Assembly: GCF_010179735.1 (NCBI RefSeq)
Contig: NZ_JAAEEH010000012.1
Location: 1-64,000, forward strand
Direction of reading: 5' to 3'
From: Anaerotalea alkaliphila
GTDB taxonomy: Bacteria > Bacillota > Clostridia > Lachnospirales > Vallitaleaceae
Length of the DNA: 64,000 nucleotides
This document shows positions 23,939 through 31,530 of this stretch, one piece after another. The notes beneath the pieces are model-generated. The model made no database searches. It saw only the letters and a program-made list of their open reading frames with translations, and was not told where the DNA came from. The stretch's first letter is position 1. The number at the start of each line of letters is the position of its first letter. Made by a program: the position numbers and the translations under genes.

Positions 23939-25042
23939 CTAGGTCGTCCATTCCCCGTTGACGACGGCAACCACGTACCAGACGCCGTCCTGCTCTTCCA
24001 GCACGATGTACCGGCTACGCCAGTCCATGCCGCCGTACTGTGTGGTGCCTTCCACGAACAGCTCCACAAAGACCGCGTCGGGATAGAAGTCGGGGATGTT
24101 GTTCAGCAGGGATCCCCGGCTGACAACCGTATCGTACTGGATGTCGTTGGGAACGCTGAAGTCCCGGGCGGCGACGTAGCGGTCGAAGTACGCCTGGGCG
24201 GTCATTTCGATGTCGTCCCCGGTGCCGTCCTCAACACCCCACACCAGGATGGCGGGGCCGGTCAGAAGGGCGGAGAGGGCGGCGGGGCTGACCACCTGGT
24301 GGTCGTTCTCCACCCAGGTGTAGGGGGAGAAGCGGATGCCCTTGTCGGGATGGGCGTAGGCGGCAAGGCCATCCATGTCCCCGTCATCCAGGAGGGCGGA
24401 AATGTCCTGGGCCAGGGCGGTCAGCATGGCGGGCTGGGTGAAAGCCGGGTTCACGGCTTTGGCCATGAAGATGGAGAATTCGGCCCGGGTCATGGGGTTG
24501 CCGGGCTTGTAGGTCCCGTCCGGGTATCCCGTGGTGATGAAGTTGTCCCGCATGGCCTGGACATGTCCAAAGGCCCAGTGGGAAGCGGGGACGTCGGAGA
24601 AGGGAGAGGAGGTTCCGGTGGAGGGCCAGCTGTAGGCCCCTGCCAGTACCGCGGCCACCTCGGCCCGGGTCATGGCTTTCTCCGGCAAAAAGGTGCCGTC
24701 GGGATAGCCGTTCATGACGCCGGCGGCCTCCAGGGCTCCGATGGCCTGGCTGGCCCAATGGCCGGCGGGTACGTCCGGAAAGCCGGCGGGCTGCTGGGCC
24801 AGCTGGAGCTGGGCGGCAACCACCATGGCCACCTGGGCCCGGGTCAGGGTCCGTTCAGGCCCGAAGGTGCCGTCGGGGAAGCCGTTCACCAGGCCCTCCC
24901 CGGCCAGATAGGCGATTTCGGTCTCCGCCCAGTGTCCGGCAGTGTCCGGAAAGGCGGATGCGGCCGAAAGGGTTCCGTTCCCCAAGGTCAGCAGGAGTGA
25001 AGCGGTGCAGATGCAGGCAAGCAATTTCTTCTTGATGTCCAT
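23939..25042 (-). CDS. Triple SLH-domain surface protein with NTF2-like tail
   Basis: A signal peptide (about 1-30) is followed by three canonical SLH modules (FPDTAGHWAE..., FPDVPAGHWAS..., FSDVPASHWAF..., each with a GYPDGT/GFPDGT turn and a TRAE/TRAQ motif), which bind the pyruvylated secondary cell-wall polymer. The C-terminal about 170 residues (DLDDGDM..LAAYAHPDKGIRFSPY to YGGMDWRSRYIVLEEQDGVWYVVAVVNGEWT) match a domain seen in many Bacillota exported proteins, of unknown function. The ATG at 25042 follows AAAGGAGC. The gene is monocistronic, with palindrome C1 upstream. Confidence 0.9.
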   Translation of the reverse strand: MDIKKKLLACICTASLLLTLGNGTLSAASAFPDTAGHWAETEIAYLAGEGLVNGFPDGTFGPERTLTRAQVAMVVAAQLQLAQQPAGFPDVPAGHWASQAIGALEAAGVMNGYPDGTFLPEKAMTRAEVAAVLAGAYSWPSTGTSSPFSDVPASHWAFGHVQAMRDNFITTGYPDGTYKPGNPMTRAEFSIFMAKAVNPAFTQPAMLTALAQDISALLDDGDMDGLAAYAHPDKGIRFSPYTWVENDHQVVSPAALSALLTGPAILVWGVEDGTGDDIEMTAQAYFDRYVAARDFSVPNDIQYDTVVSRGSLLNNIPDFYPDAVFVELFVEGTTQYGGMDWRSRYIVLEEQDGVWYVVAVVNGEWTT

Positions 25043-25171
25043 AGTGCGCTCCTTTCAAATCCTCTCTGGGTTCCGTGTACGGGTGCTACCTCCATGGTAC
25101 CCCCGCCGGGGGGAAAAGGCAACCGTTTTTTGCGGGGAAAAAGCCGGTTCCGGGGGAAGCTGACGGCCTTG

Positions 25172-25204
25172 ATGTACACTTGGGGACAGTCCCCAAGTGT
25201 ACAT
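25172..25204. repeat. Family C palindrome C1 (perfect, 33 bp)
   Basis: ATGTACACTTGGGGAC, a central A, then the mirror image. It forms the left part of the composite module 25172-25326. Confidence 0.95.
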
Positions 25205-25215
25205 GGATTTATTGG

Positions 25216-25271
25216 AATCCCCACAAAAAAAGGGCCAATCCGGCTTGGATGGGCCCTTTTTTGTGGGGATT
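25216..25271. terminator. Composite-module hairpin D1
   Basis: A long stem of A-tract/T-tract and GGGCC/GGCCC pairs closes on the tip ATCCGGCTTGGAT. It can terminate transcription in both directions between the minus-strand genes. The tip is identical to that of the hairpin at 30202-30260. Confidence 0.85.
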
Positions 25272-25293
25272 ACCGGGTCTGTCCTTGCCCGGG

Positions 25294-25326
25294 ATGCGCA
25301 CTTGGGGTCTGACCCCAAGTGCGCAT
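25294..25326. repeat. Family C palindrome C2 (perfect, 33 bp)
   Basis: ATGCGCACTTGGGGTC, a central T, then the mirror image. Its last base is the first base of the gntR stop codon on the minus strand. Confidence 0.95.
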
Positions 25327-25988
25327 CATTCCCCCAGCACGTCCTCCAGGTTGATGCCCTTGGGAGTGTCCATGTGGAACAGGGTGGTCTCGTAGATGTT
25401 TTTCACGTCCCCCCGCTTCATGGCCTCGTGGATGGCCACATGCTCCGCCAGGGTGTCCTCCATCCGCTGGGGATGGGAGAGGGAGAGGCCGGCCAGGCGC
25501 TTGATCTTGTAGGTGTAGTTCTCGAAGATGCTGCTGAACACGGAATTGCCGGCGAACTCCACAATCTTCAGATGGAAGGCGAAGTCGTGCTGGATGAAGG
25601 CCTGGATGTCGTGGCTGGTCTCAAGGACCTCCCGCTGCTTCCCCAGCAAGCCTTCCAATTCCTCCAGCAGGGCCTGGGCCCTGGCCGTGTCATGCTGCTT
25701 GGTGATGAGCAGGGTGCAGTAACACTCGATGGCCGACCGGACCTGGAAGGTGTCCTCCACGTCCTTCGGGGACATCTGGTGCAGCATGAACCCCTTGCTG
25801 GGGATGATGTCGATGAAGCCCTCCTGGGACAAGCGCTGGATGGCGTCCCGGGTGGGGGTCCTGGAGACCCCAATCTCCTTGGAGATCTTCGTCTCGGAAT
25901 AGATTTCGTTGGGGCGGAACTGGTTCGTGAGGACCATGTCCCGGATATGCTCATAGGCCCTTGACTGTAAGGGTTGGATTTTTCTCAT
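25326..25988 (-). CDS. GntR family regulator, FCD type
   Basis: The 220-residue DNA-binding protein has an N-terminal winged helix (about 8-75: AYEHIRDMVLTNQFRPNEIYSE, then ISKEIGVSRTPTRDAIQRLSQEGFI) and an all-helical FCD effector domain (about 80-215) whose His/Asp/Asn residues (HDFAFH, HVAIHEAM) usually bind a metal and a hydroxyacid or related ligand. It is divergent from the hydroxyacid cluster and is its likely local regulator: GGTATACC-like sites lie at both promoters in the gap. Its own promoter is TTGACC-N17-TATGCT. Whether it represses or activates is not shown, but an operator inside a promoter spacer favours repression. Confidence 0.92.
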   Translation of the reverse strand: MRKIQPLQSRAYEHIRDMVLTNQFRPNEIYSETKISKEIGVSRTPTRDAIQRLSQEGFIDIIPSKGFMLHQMSPKDVEDTFQVRSAIECYCTLLITKQHDTARAQALLEELEGLLGKQREVLETSHDIQAFIQHDFAFHLKIVEFAGNSVFSSIFENYTYKIKRLAGLSLSHPQRMEDTLAEHVAIHEAMKRGDVKNIYETTLFHMDTPKGINLEDVLGE

Positions 25989-26051
25989 TTTTACACACCA
26001 TCCTGTCTGCGCCGTAGCCTTGATGGAAGAAACCGGTCTTGTTAATTTAAT

Positions 26052-26080
26052 AGCATACTACACTTTGCGGGATTGGTCAA
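26052..26080 (-). promoter_or_regulatory. Promoter of the GntR regulator gene
   Basis: On the minus strand TTGACC (26075-26080), 17 bases, TATGCT (26052-26057). The half-site CCGGTAT sits just upstream of the -35 box, suggesting autoregulation. Confidence 0.75.
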
Positions 26081-26234
26081 TACCGGCCGGCAACCCGGCA
26101 AAGGGGGAAAAGGTCCCGGAAAAGCATTGATAAGATATTAACATAGTAATCCAATGGAAGCGGAAACTACTTGTGCAATGCGCACAATGAAAAAGGGGCG
26201 GCGCTGTGGGAATTGTAGAATAAAAAACAAGGTA

Positions 26235-26263
26235 TTGACCGGTATACCGGTATGTAGTAGTAT
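26235..26263 (+). promoter_or_regulatory. Promoter and GntR operator of the hydroxyacid cluster
   Basis: TTGACC (26235-26240), 17 bases, TAGTAT (26258-26263). The palindrome CCGGTATACCGG (26239-26250) lies across the -35 edge and spacer, followed by a further CGGTAT. It is the best operator candidate for the divergent FCD-type regulator. The rest of the 370-base gap 25989-26358 holds no gene. Confidence 0.75.
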
Positions 26264-26358
26264 AAATACATAAAAGGGCGAAGGGCACTGCAGGTCCGAA
26301 AGTCCGGGATTCCATCCACACAGGTTGCGTAAAAGAGATCGGAAAGATAGGAGACGAC

Positions 26359-27255
26359 ATGGAGAAGATTGGTTTCATCGGATTGGGAATCATGGGAAAA
26401 CCCATGGCAATGAATTTGCACAAGGCGGGCGTGGAGTTGCTGGTGTATGACGTGAACCCAGGGGTGCTGGAGGAGTTCCAGGACGCAGGCGTCGCCTCGG
26501 CTAGCCTCAGGGAAATCGGGGAGGAGTGCAAGGTCATCTTCACGATCCTGCCCAGCGGCGGGATTGTCCAGGAGGTCCTGTTCGGGGAAGGCGGCGTGGG
26601 GGAGACGGTCAAACCGGGGACGGTGGTCTGCGACATGAGCTCCGTGACGCCGGTGGAGTCCAAGACCTGCGCGGAAAGGCTTTCCGTGCTGGGGGTCGGC
26701 TTCGTGGATTCCCCCGTCAGCGGCGGGGAGCCCAAGGCCATCGACGGCACCCTCTCCTTCATGGCGGGAGGGGAAGAAGCCCATTTCAACGCACTGAAGG
26801 GATATTTCGAGATCATGGGAGCCTCCGCCATCCTGATCGGAGGCAGCGGCAGCGGCAGCGTGACGAAGCTGGCCAACCAGATCATCGTGAACATGACCAT
26901 CGCAGCCGTCTCGGAAGCCTTCGTGCTGGCGGCCAAGGCAGGCGCCGACCCGGTGAAGGTCCATCAGGCCATCCGGGGAGGACTGGCGGGCAGCGTGGTG
27001 ATGGACGCCAAGATCCCCATGATTGTGGAAAGGAACTTCAAGCCCGGCGGGAAGCTTTCCATCAACCACAAGGACATCAAGAACGTCCTGGCCACGGCCC
27101 ACGCCATCGACGTGCCGGTGCCCCTGACCAGCCAACTCTTTGAAATCATGCAGGCACTGAAGGTGGGTGGGCACATGGACGAAGACCATGGAGGCATCGT
27201 CCAGTACTTCGAGCAGCTGGCGGACGTCCGGGTGGAAAAAAAGCCAATCCGATAA
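26359..27255 (+). CDS. Beta-hydroxyacid dehydrogenase (GarR/LtnD-like)
   Basis: The 298-residue cytosolic NAD(P)-dependent oxidoreductase has the dinucleotide loop GFIGLGIMGKPMA (residues 5-17), the substrate motif DSPVSGGEPKAIDGTL, and the catalytic Lys in VTKLANQIIV. The C-terminal helical domain has NHKDIKNVL. Sequence alone does not separate tartronate-semialdehyde reductase (GarR) from L-threonate or related four-carbon-acid dehydrogenases (LtnD). The company of a DUF1537 kinase and a GntP permease favours a tetronate or other sugar-acid substrate. It is the first gene of the operon driven from 26235-26263 and is followed after 42 bases by the permease. Confidence 0.9.
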   Translation: MEKIGFIGLGIMGKPMAMNLHKAGVELLVYDVNPGVLEEFQDAGVASASLREIGEECKVIFTILPSGGIVQEVLFGEGGVGETVKPGTVVCDMSSVTPVESKTCAERLSVLGVGFVDSPVSGGEPKAIDGTLSFMAGGEEAHFNALKGYFEIMGASAILIGGSGSGSVTKLANQIIVNMTIAAVSEAFVLAAKAGADPVKVHQAIRGGLAGSVVMDAKIPMIVERNFKPGGKLSINHKDIKNVLATAHAIDVPVPLTSQLFEIMQALKVGGHMDEDHGGIVQYFEQLADVRVEKKPIR

Positions 27256-27297
27256 GCACAATCCAATAAAAACAATCCATAATGGAGGAATAGAGAA

Positions 27298-28656
27298 ATG
27301 ATAACTGGGATAGGATTACTGGTGGTGTTTACGATTTCAATCGCTGTTCTGCTTCTGCTGATCATCAAATTCAAGCTGAACCCCTTCATCGCCCTGCTGA
27401 TGACCGCCATCCTCACAGGCTTCCTGGTCCGGATGCCTGTGGACGAGGTCTCTTCCACGATCTCCAAAGGCTTCGGGAACACCCTGGCGGGCATCGGGAT
27501 CGTCATCGGGCTGGGGATCATCTTCGGCAACATCCTGGCCGAATCCAGGGCCACGGAGGCCATCGCCCGGGGGTTGCTGAAGCGCACCGGGGACAACAAG
27601 GCGGCCCTGGCGGTCACCGTCGCCGGCTTCCTGATCTCCATCCCCGTTTTCATGGACGCGGCCTTCGTCATCATGATGCCCATCGTGAAGTACGTGGCCA
27701 AGGCCACGAAGAAATCCCTGCTGGTCTTCGTGACAGCCTTGGGCGTGGGCACCATCGTGGGGCATGCGGTGGTCATCCCCACCCCGGGTCCCCTGGCCGT
27801 GGCCGCGAACGTGAACGCGAACGTGGGCTACTTCATCCTCTACTCCCTGATCGTCGCCATCCCCGCCGTCCTGGTGGCCGGATGGCTCTATGGGAAAAGC
27901 TTCAACGCCCTTCCGGCCTACCAGTTCGACGAGAAGGACGAGAAGGCTTATGAGGAGGCCCAGAAGAACGTCCACGAGCTGCCCTCCTTCGGGCTGTCCA
28001 TGGGGACCCTGCTTCTGCCGATCCTGCTGATCCTGGTGGCCAACATCATCCTCACCGCGGTCTCCCCCGAGGCCCCCATCGTCCCCTTCGTGAAATTCAT
28101 CGGGGACAAGAACATCGCCCTGCTGATCGGCATCCTGGTGGCCTTCATGGCTCTGCGTAAATACCTGAAGAAGACCCTTTCCAACATCGTCCTGGAATCG
28201 GCGGACTCCGCGGGCCTGATCCTGCTGATTACCGGCGCCGGCGGCGCCTTCGGGAGCGTCATCAACGGCAGCGGCATCGGGGCTTACCTGGTGGATTCCA
28301 TGTCCACCCTGAACGTCCCCATCATCCTCCTGGGATTCGTCCTCAGCGGCGTGCTCCGGGTCTCCCAAGGCTCCACCACCGTGGCCATCGTGACCACCTC
28401 CTCCATCCTGGGGGCGGCCATCGCCGGCACCGGCGTGTCGCCGATCCTGGTGGGCCTGGCCATCTGCGCGGGGGGCGTGGGACTCTCCCTGCCCAACGAC
28501 TCCGGCTTCTGGGTGCTGTCTCGGTTCAGCGGAATCTCCGTCAACGACACCCTGAAGACCTGGACGGCGGGGGGTACCATCGCAGGCCTGGTGGTCTTCG
28601 CCATGGTCATGCTGCTCAGCGCACTGAACAGCCTTGTGGGGCTGCCTGGCCTGTAA
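27298..28656 (+). CDS. GntP family sugar-acid permease
   Basis: The 452-residue membrane protein has about 12-14 helices. Family landmarks are the early NPFIALLMTAILTG segment, GLGIIFGNILAESRATEAIARGLLK, GHAVVIPTPGPLAVA, GAGGAFGSVINGSGIG, and the end motif GVGLSLPNDSGFWVLSRFSG. GntP-type symporters bring gluconate, idonate or related short sugar acids into the cell with protons. AATGGAGG precedes the ATG. Its place between the dehydrogenase and the kinase marks the pathway as catabolic. The exact ligand is not readable. Confidence 0.93.
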   Translation: MITGIGLLVVFTISIAVLLLLIIKFKLNPFIALLMTAILTGFLVRMPVDEVSSTISKGFGNTLAGIGIVIGLGIIFGNILAESRATEAIARGLLKRTGDNKAALAVTVAGFLISIPVFMDAAFVIMMPIVKYVAKATKKSLLVFVTALGVGTIVGHAVVIPTPGPLAVAANVNANVGYFILYSLIVAIPAVLVAGWLYGKSFNALPAYQFDEKDEKAYEEAQKNVHELPSFGLSMGTLLLPILLILVANIILTAVSPEAPIVPFVKFIGDKNIALLIGILVAFMALRKYLKKTLSNIVLESADSAGLILLITGAGGAFGSVINGSGIGAYLVDSMSTLNVPIILLGFVLSGVLRVSQGSTTVAIVTTSSILGAAIAGTGVSPILVGLAICAGGVGLSLPNDSGFWVLSRFSGISVNDTLKTWTAGGTIAGLVVFAMVMLLSALNSLVGLPGL

Positions 28657-28684
28657 GGCAAGGAATATCATAATGGAGGTACAT

Positions 28685-30127
28685 ATGGAAACGAAACAGA
28701 AGATATCCGCGGACATCCTGGAGGCCTATGGAAGGCCGGGGAAAAAGGAGCTTGAGGAGGTCGACAGGCTCCTGCAAAAGGAGATCGGCACTTCCGGCAG
28801 GAAGATCATCGTCCTGGACGACGACCCCACGGGGGTGCAGACCGTCCACGACATTTCGGTTTACACGGACTGGGACAAGGGTAGTGTGGAAAAAGGCTTC
28901 CGGGAGCCGGGCAGCCTGTTCTACATCCTGACCAACTCCCGGGGATTCACCGCGGAACAGACCACCCGGGTCCACGATGAGATTGCCCGGGTGGTGGAGG
29001 AGGTGGCGGAGGAGTCGGGCCGGCCCTACATCCTCATAAGCCGCAGCGACTCCACCCTCCGGGGGCATTATCCCCTGGAGACCCTCCGTCTGAAGGAGAC
29101 CATCGAAGAGAAGGGGATGGTCCGGTTCGATGGGGAAATCCTCTGCCCCTTTTTCAAGGAGGGCGGCAGGTATACCCTCGGGAACGTGCATTACGTGAAG
29201 TACGGCGACACCCTGGTCCCCGCCGCCGAAACGGAGTTCGCCAGGGACAAGACTTTCGGCTACCATTCCTCCGACCTGAGGGAATATGTGGAGGAGAAGA
29301 CCAAAGGGGCCTTCAAGGCAGGGGACGTGACCTGCATATCCCTGGAATCCCTCCGGGCCCGGGACTACGACGGGATCGAGGCACAGCTCCTGCGGGTGGA
29401 GGGCTTCAACAAGGTGGTGGTGAACGCGGTGGACTACTGCGACCTGAAAGTGTTCTGCACCAGCCTCTACCGTGCCCTGAAAAAAGGCAAGAACTTCCTC
29501 TTCCGGTCCGGGGCGGCCCTGGTGAAAGTGATCGGCGGCATCACGGACCAGCCCCTCCTGACCCGGGAGCAGATGGTCACCCGGCACACGGACAAGGGAG
29601 GGATCGTGGTGGTGGGCTCCCACACAGCCAAAACCACGGAGCAGCTGGAGGCCCTACTGACCCTGGAAAAGGTTCGGGCCATCGAGTTCAACTCCGACCT
29701 GGTGCTCGAGGCGGAGGCCTTCGAGGAGGAAATCCGGCGGGTGGTGGAGGAATGTGAGCGGGTGATGGATGCGGGGGATACGGCGGTGGTCTACACCCGG
29801 CGGAAGCTCCTGACCCTGGAGCACGACACCAAGGAGGAGGCCCTGGTGCGCTCGGTGAAAATCTCCGACGCCGTCCAGTCCCTGGTGGCAAGGCTCGCCG
29901 TCACCCCCAGTTTCGTGGTCGCCAAGGGGGGGATCACCTCCAGCGACATCGGCACCAAGGCCCTGGCGGTCCGGCGAGCCGACGTCATGGGACAGATCAA
30001 GCCGGGCATCCCTGTCTGGAGGACGGGGGAGGAAAGCAAATTTCCCGCCACGCCCTACATCATCTTCCCTGGGAATGTGGGGGACGCCACGACCCTAAAG
30101 GAAGCCGTGGAGGTGCTGCTGGGTTGA
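28685..30127 (+). CDS. Four-carbon acid sugar kinase (DUF1537/OtnK-DtnK family)
   Basis: The 480-residue kinase has the N-terminal substrate domain signature VLDDDPTGVQTVHDI (about 40-54), an SRSDSTLRGHYPLE motif, and the C-terminal nucleotide-binding domain with VVYTRR and AKGGITSSDI. Family members phosphorylate threonate, erythronate or 2-oxo-tetronates at C4. GGAGGT (28675-28680) is four bases before the ATG at 28685; an in-frame ATG at 28673 is less likely. The expected next enzyme, an aldolase (OtnC) or a PdxA2-type dehydrogenase, is absent from the window. Its stop is followed by the composite palindrome module 30144-30294. Confidence 0.92.
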   Translation: METKQKISADILEAYGRPGKKELEEVDRLLQKEIGTSGRKIIVLDDDPTGVQTVHDISVYTDWDKGSVEKGFREPGSLFYILTNSRGFTAEQTTRVHDEIARVVEEVAEESGRPYILISRSDSTLRGHYPLETLRLKETIEEKGMVRFDGEILCPFFKEGGRYTLGNVHYVKYGDTLVPAAETEFARDKTFGYHSSDLREYVEEKTKGAFKAGDVTCISLESLRARDYDGIEAQLLRVEGFNKVVVNAVDYCDLKVFCTSLYRALKKGKNFLFRSGAALVKVIGGITDQPLLTREQMVTRHTDKGGIVVVGSHTAKTTEQLEALLTLEKVRAIEFNSDLVLEAEAFEEEIRRVVEECERVMDAGDTAVVYTRRKLLTLEHDTKEEALVRSVKISDAVQSLVARLAVTPSFVVAKGGITSSDIGTKALAVRRADVMGQIKPGIPVWRTGEESKFPATPYIIFPGNVGDATTLKEAVEVLLG

Positions 30128-30143
30128 CGATGTCTGTCAGGTG

Positions 30144-30184
30144 AACAATGCGCACTTGGGGACAGTCCCCAAGTGCGCATTGTT
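30144..30184. repeat. Family C palindrome C3
   Basis: The 33-base core (30148-30180: ATGCGCACTTGGGGAC, central A, mirror image) extends by AACA/TGTT to 41 bases. It opens the second composite module just after the kinase gene. Confidence 0.95.
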
Positions 30185-30201
30185 TTCACGGGAGCAACCG
30201 A

Positions 30202-30260
30202 GGAAAGACCGTAAAAAGGGGCGCATCCGGCTTGGATGCGCCCCTTTTTACGGTCTTTCC
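30202..30260. terminator. Composite-module hairpin D2
   Basis: A perfect 27-base-pair stem with loop GGCTT. The tip ATCC-GGCTT-GGAT is identical to that of D1 (25216-25271), while the lower stem differs. T-runs in both arms make it a bidirectional terminator. The stop codon TAA of the LarA-like gene lies within its right arm. Confidence 0.9.
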
Positions 30261-31522
30261 GATGTACACTTGGGGTCAGACCCCAAGTGCGCATCTGCCA
30301 TGTTTTCGGATACCAGGATCTCGCCGAGCTGCAGGGTGTTCCTGATGCGGATTATGCGGGCGCCGCCGGGGCCCAGGTTCCAGCAGGTCTTGACGGCTGC
30401 CTTGATGGCCAGTTCCTCGGTTTCCATGACCATGGGAATCTTCACCGAGGCGGGCACCCGGCTGGTGAGGGGATTGGCATAGGTGCTCTGGAAGTCGATC
30501 CGGTCCAGGAAGGCCCGGGTGCAGACGTCCGCGTTCCCCATGCCGTTGGCGTTGCCGTGGGATTCCCTGGTCAGTGAGAGGACCACAATCCGCTGGGCCA
30601 AACTCCCCAGCACCATGTTTCCCATGTAGTGCCGACGGATGATGTTGGGGTCCATGCCGGTGCCGGAGATGTTTTTGCCCATTTCCTCCACCACCAGCAC
30701 GTCGCAGGAGGGGAAGAGGATGGACGGCATGTTGGCCCTGGCAAGTTCCAGCAGGGCAGGCTCCTCCTCCAGGATGGAGGAACCAGGCAAGGCCACGATC
30801 CCCATGGTCTCGTCATAGGCGTTTTCCAGGACGGCAACCCCCAGTACGATGGGGGCGCTCGCCAGGGCAACCCGAGCCATTTCCCCGATCCGGGCGGACA
30901 TGTCCTCCATGCCGCCGGAATGGCAGATGTCCGCCCCCACCTGCTTGCCCAATCCGATGGCGACCATTTTGGCCAATCCGCTTTCGTAGGGCCCCCGGAA
31001 GGAGGTGTGGGGCTTGACGCGGCCCACCAGCAGGATGGCGTCCGCTTCCTCCTGGGCAAAACGGTCGATGCAGACGGGATGGCCTCCGGGGGAGGTGCCC
31101 ACCCGGACCACATCCATGGTGGCCCGGATGGGGGCACCCACGGCCTCCGGGGTGATGCCCAGGTCCGCCAGGATTTCCAGCTGTCCTGCTGCCGTGGCGC
31201 CTCCGTGGCTGCCCATGGCAGGGATGAGGAAGGGGTGGGCCCCCTGTCCCTTCACCCAGGAAACAATCTCCCGTAGGATGAGGGGGATGTTCGCGATCCC
31301 CCGGCTGCCGGCGGTGACGGCAACCCGCTGGCCCGGACGGATGGCCCCGGCCAGGGAATCCTTGGAAAGCTCCGCGCGGATGGCTGCAGGGATGTCCTCC
31401 ACCAACTCCCGGGGGAAGGTCTGCCGCACCGGGACCATACGGGGTAGGCGGATGTCCTCAAGAAGCTTCTCCAAATGCGCACTTGGGGTCTGCGCACTTG
31501 GGGTCTGACCCCAAGTGCGCAT
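30248..31522 (-). CDS. LarA-like (DUF2088) 2-hydroxyacid racemase/epimerase
   Basis: The product matches the nickel-pincer racemase family: GSHGGAT (residues 104-110) and VKPH (169-172) with downstream SG.AKM.A.GLGK, corresponding to His and Lys residues that hold the cofactor and act in lactate racemase. Family members interconvert C2 epimers of lactate, malate or sugar acids. The first 16 codons (MRTWGQTPSAQTPSAH) and the end (AHLGSDPKCT) are translated palindrome C5 and C4; the family-like sequence starts at LEKLLEDIRLP. No clear ribosome-binding site precedes ATG 31522, and a TTG at about 31474 is possible. Genes for cofactor synthesis (LarB, C, E) are not in the window. Confidence 0.82.
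   Translation of the reverse strand: MRTWGQTPSAQTPSAHLEKLLEDIRLPRMVPVRQTFPRELVEDIPAAIRAELSKDSLAGAIRPGQRVAVTAGSRGIANIPLILREIVSWVKGQGAHPFLIPAMGSHGGATAAGQLEILADLGITPEAVGAPIRATMDVVRVGTSPGGHPVCIDRFAQEEADAILLVGRVKPHTSFRGPYESGLAKMVAIGLGKQVGADICHSGGMEDMSARIGEMARVALASAPIVLGVAVLENAYDETMGIVALPGSSILEEEPALLELARANMPSILFPSCDVLVVEEMGKNISGTGMDPNIIRRHYMGNMVLGSLAQRIVVLSLTRESHGNANGMGNADVCTRAFLDRIDFQSTYANPLTSRVPASVKIPMVMETEELAIKAAVKTCWNLGPGGARIIRIRNTLQLGEILVSENMADAHLGSDPKCTSERP
30262..30294. repeat. Family C palindrome C4 (hybrid ends)
   Basis: The left end ATGTACAC is of the C1 type and the right end GTGCGCAT of the C2/C3 type, around TTGGGGTCAGACCCCAA. It lies wholly inside the 3' coding end of the LarA-like gene. 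Confidence 0.95.
31475..31522. repeat. Family C palindrome C5 with duplicated arm
   Basis: A canonical copy (31490-31522) is preceded by an extra left arm ATGCGCACTTGGGGTC (31475-31490), giving a 15-16 base tandem. It covers the presumed start codon of the LarA-like gene. Confidence 0.92.
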
Positions 31523-31530
31523 CGGCCGTT

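Noticed and set aside
25172-30294. Integron attC sites or a CRISPR array as explanation for the palindromes
   Set aside because: There is no integrase or Cas gene, no attC R-box pattern and no regular spacer units; the elements are isolated perfect palindromes with terminator hairpins.
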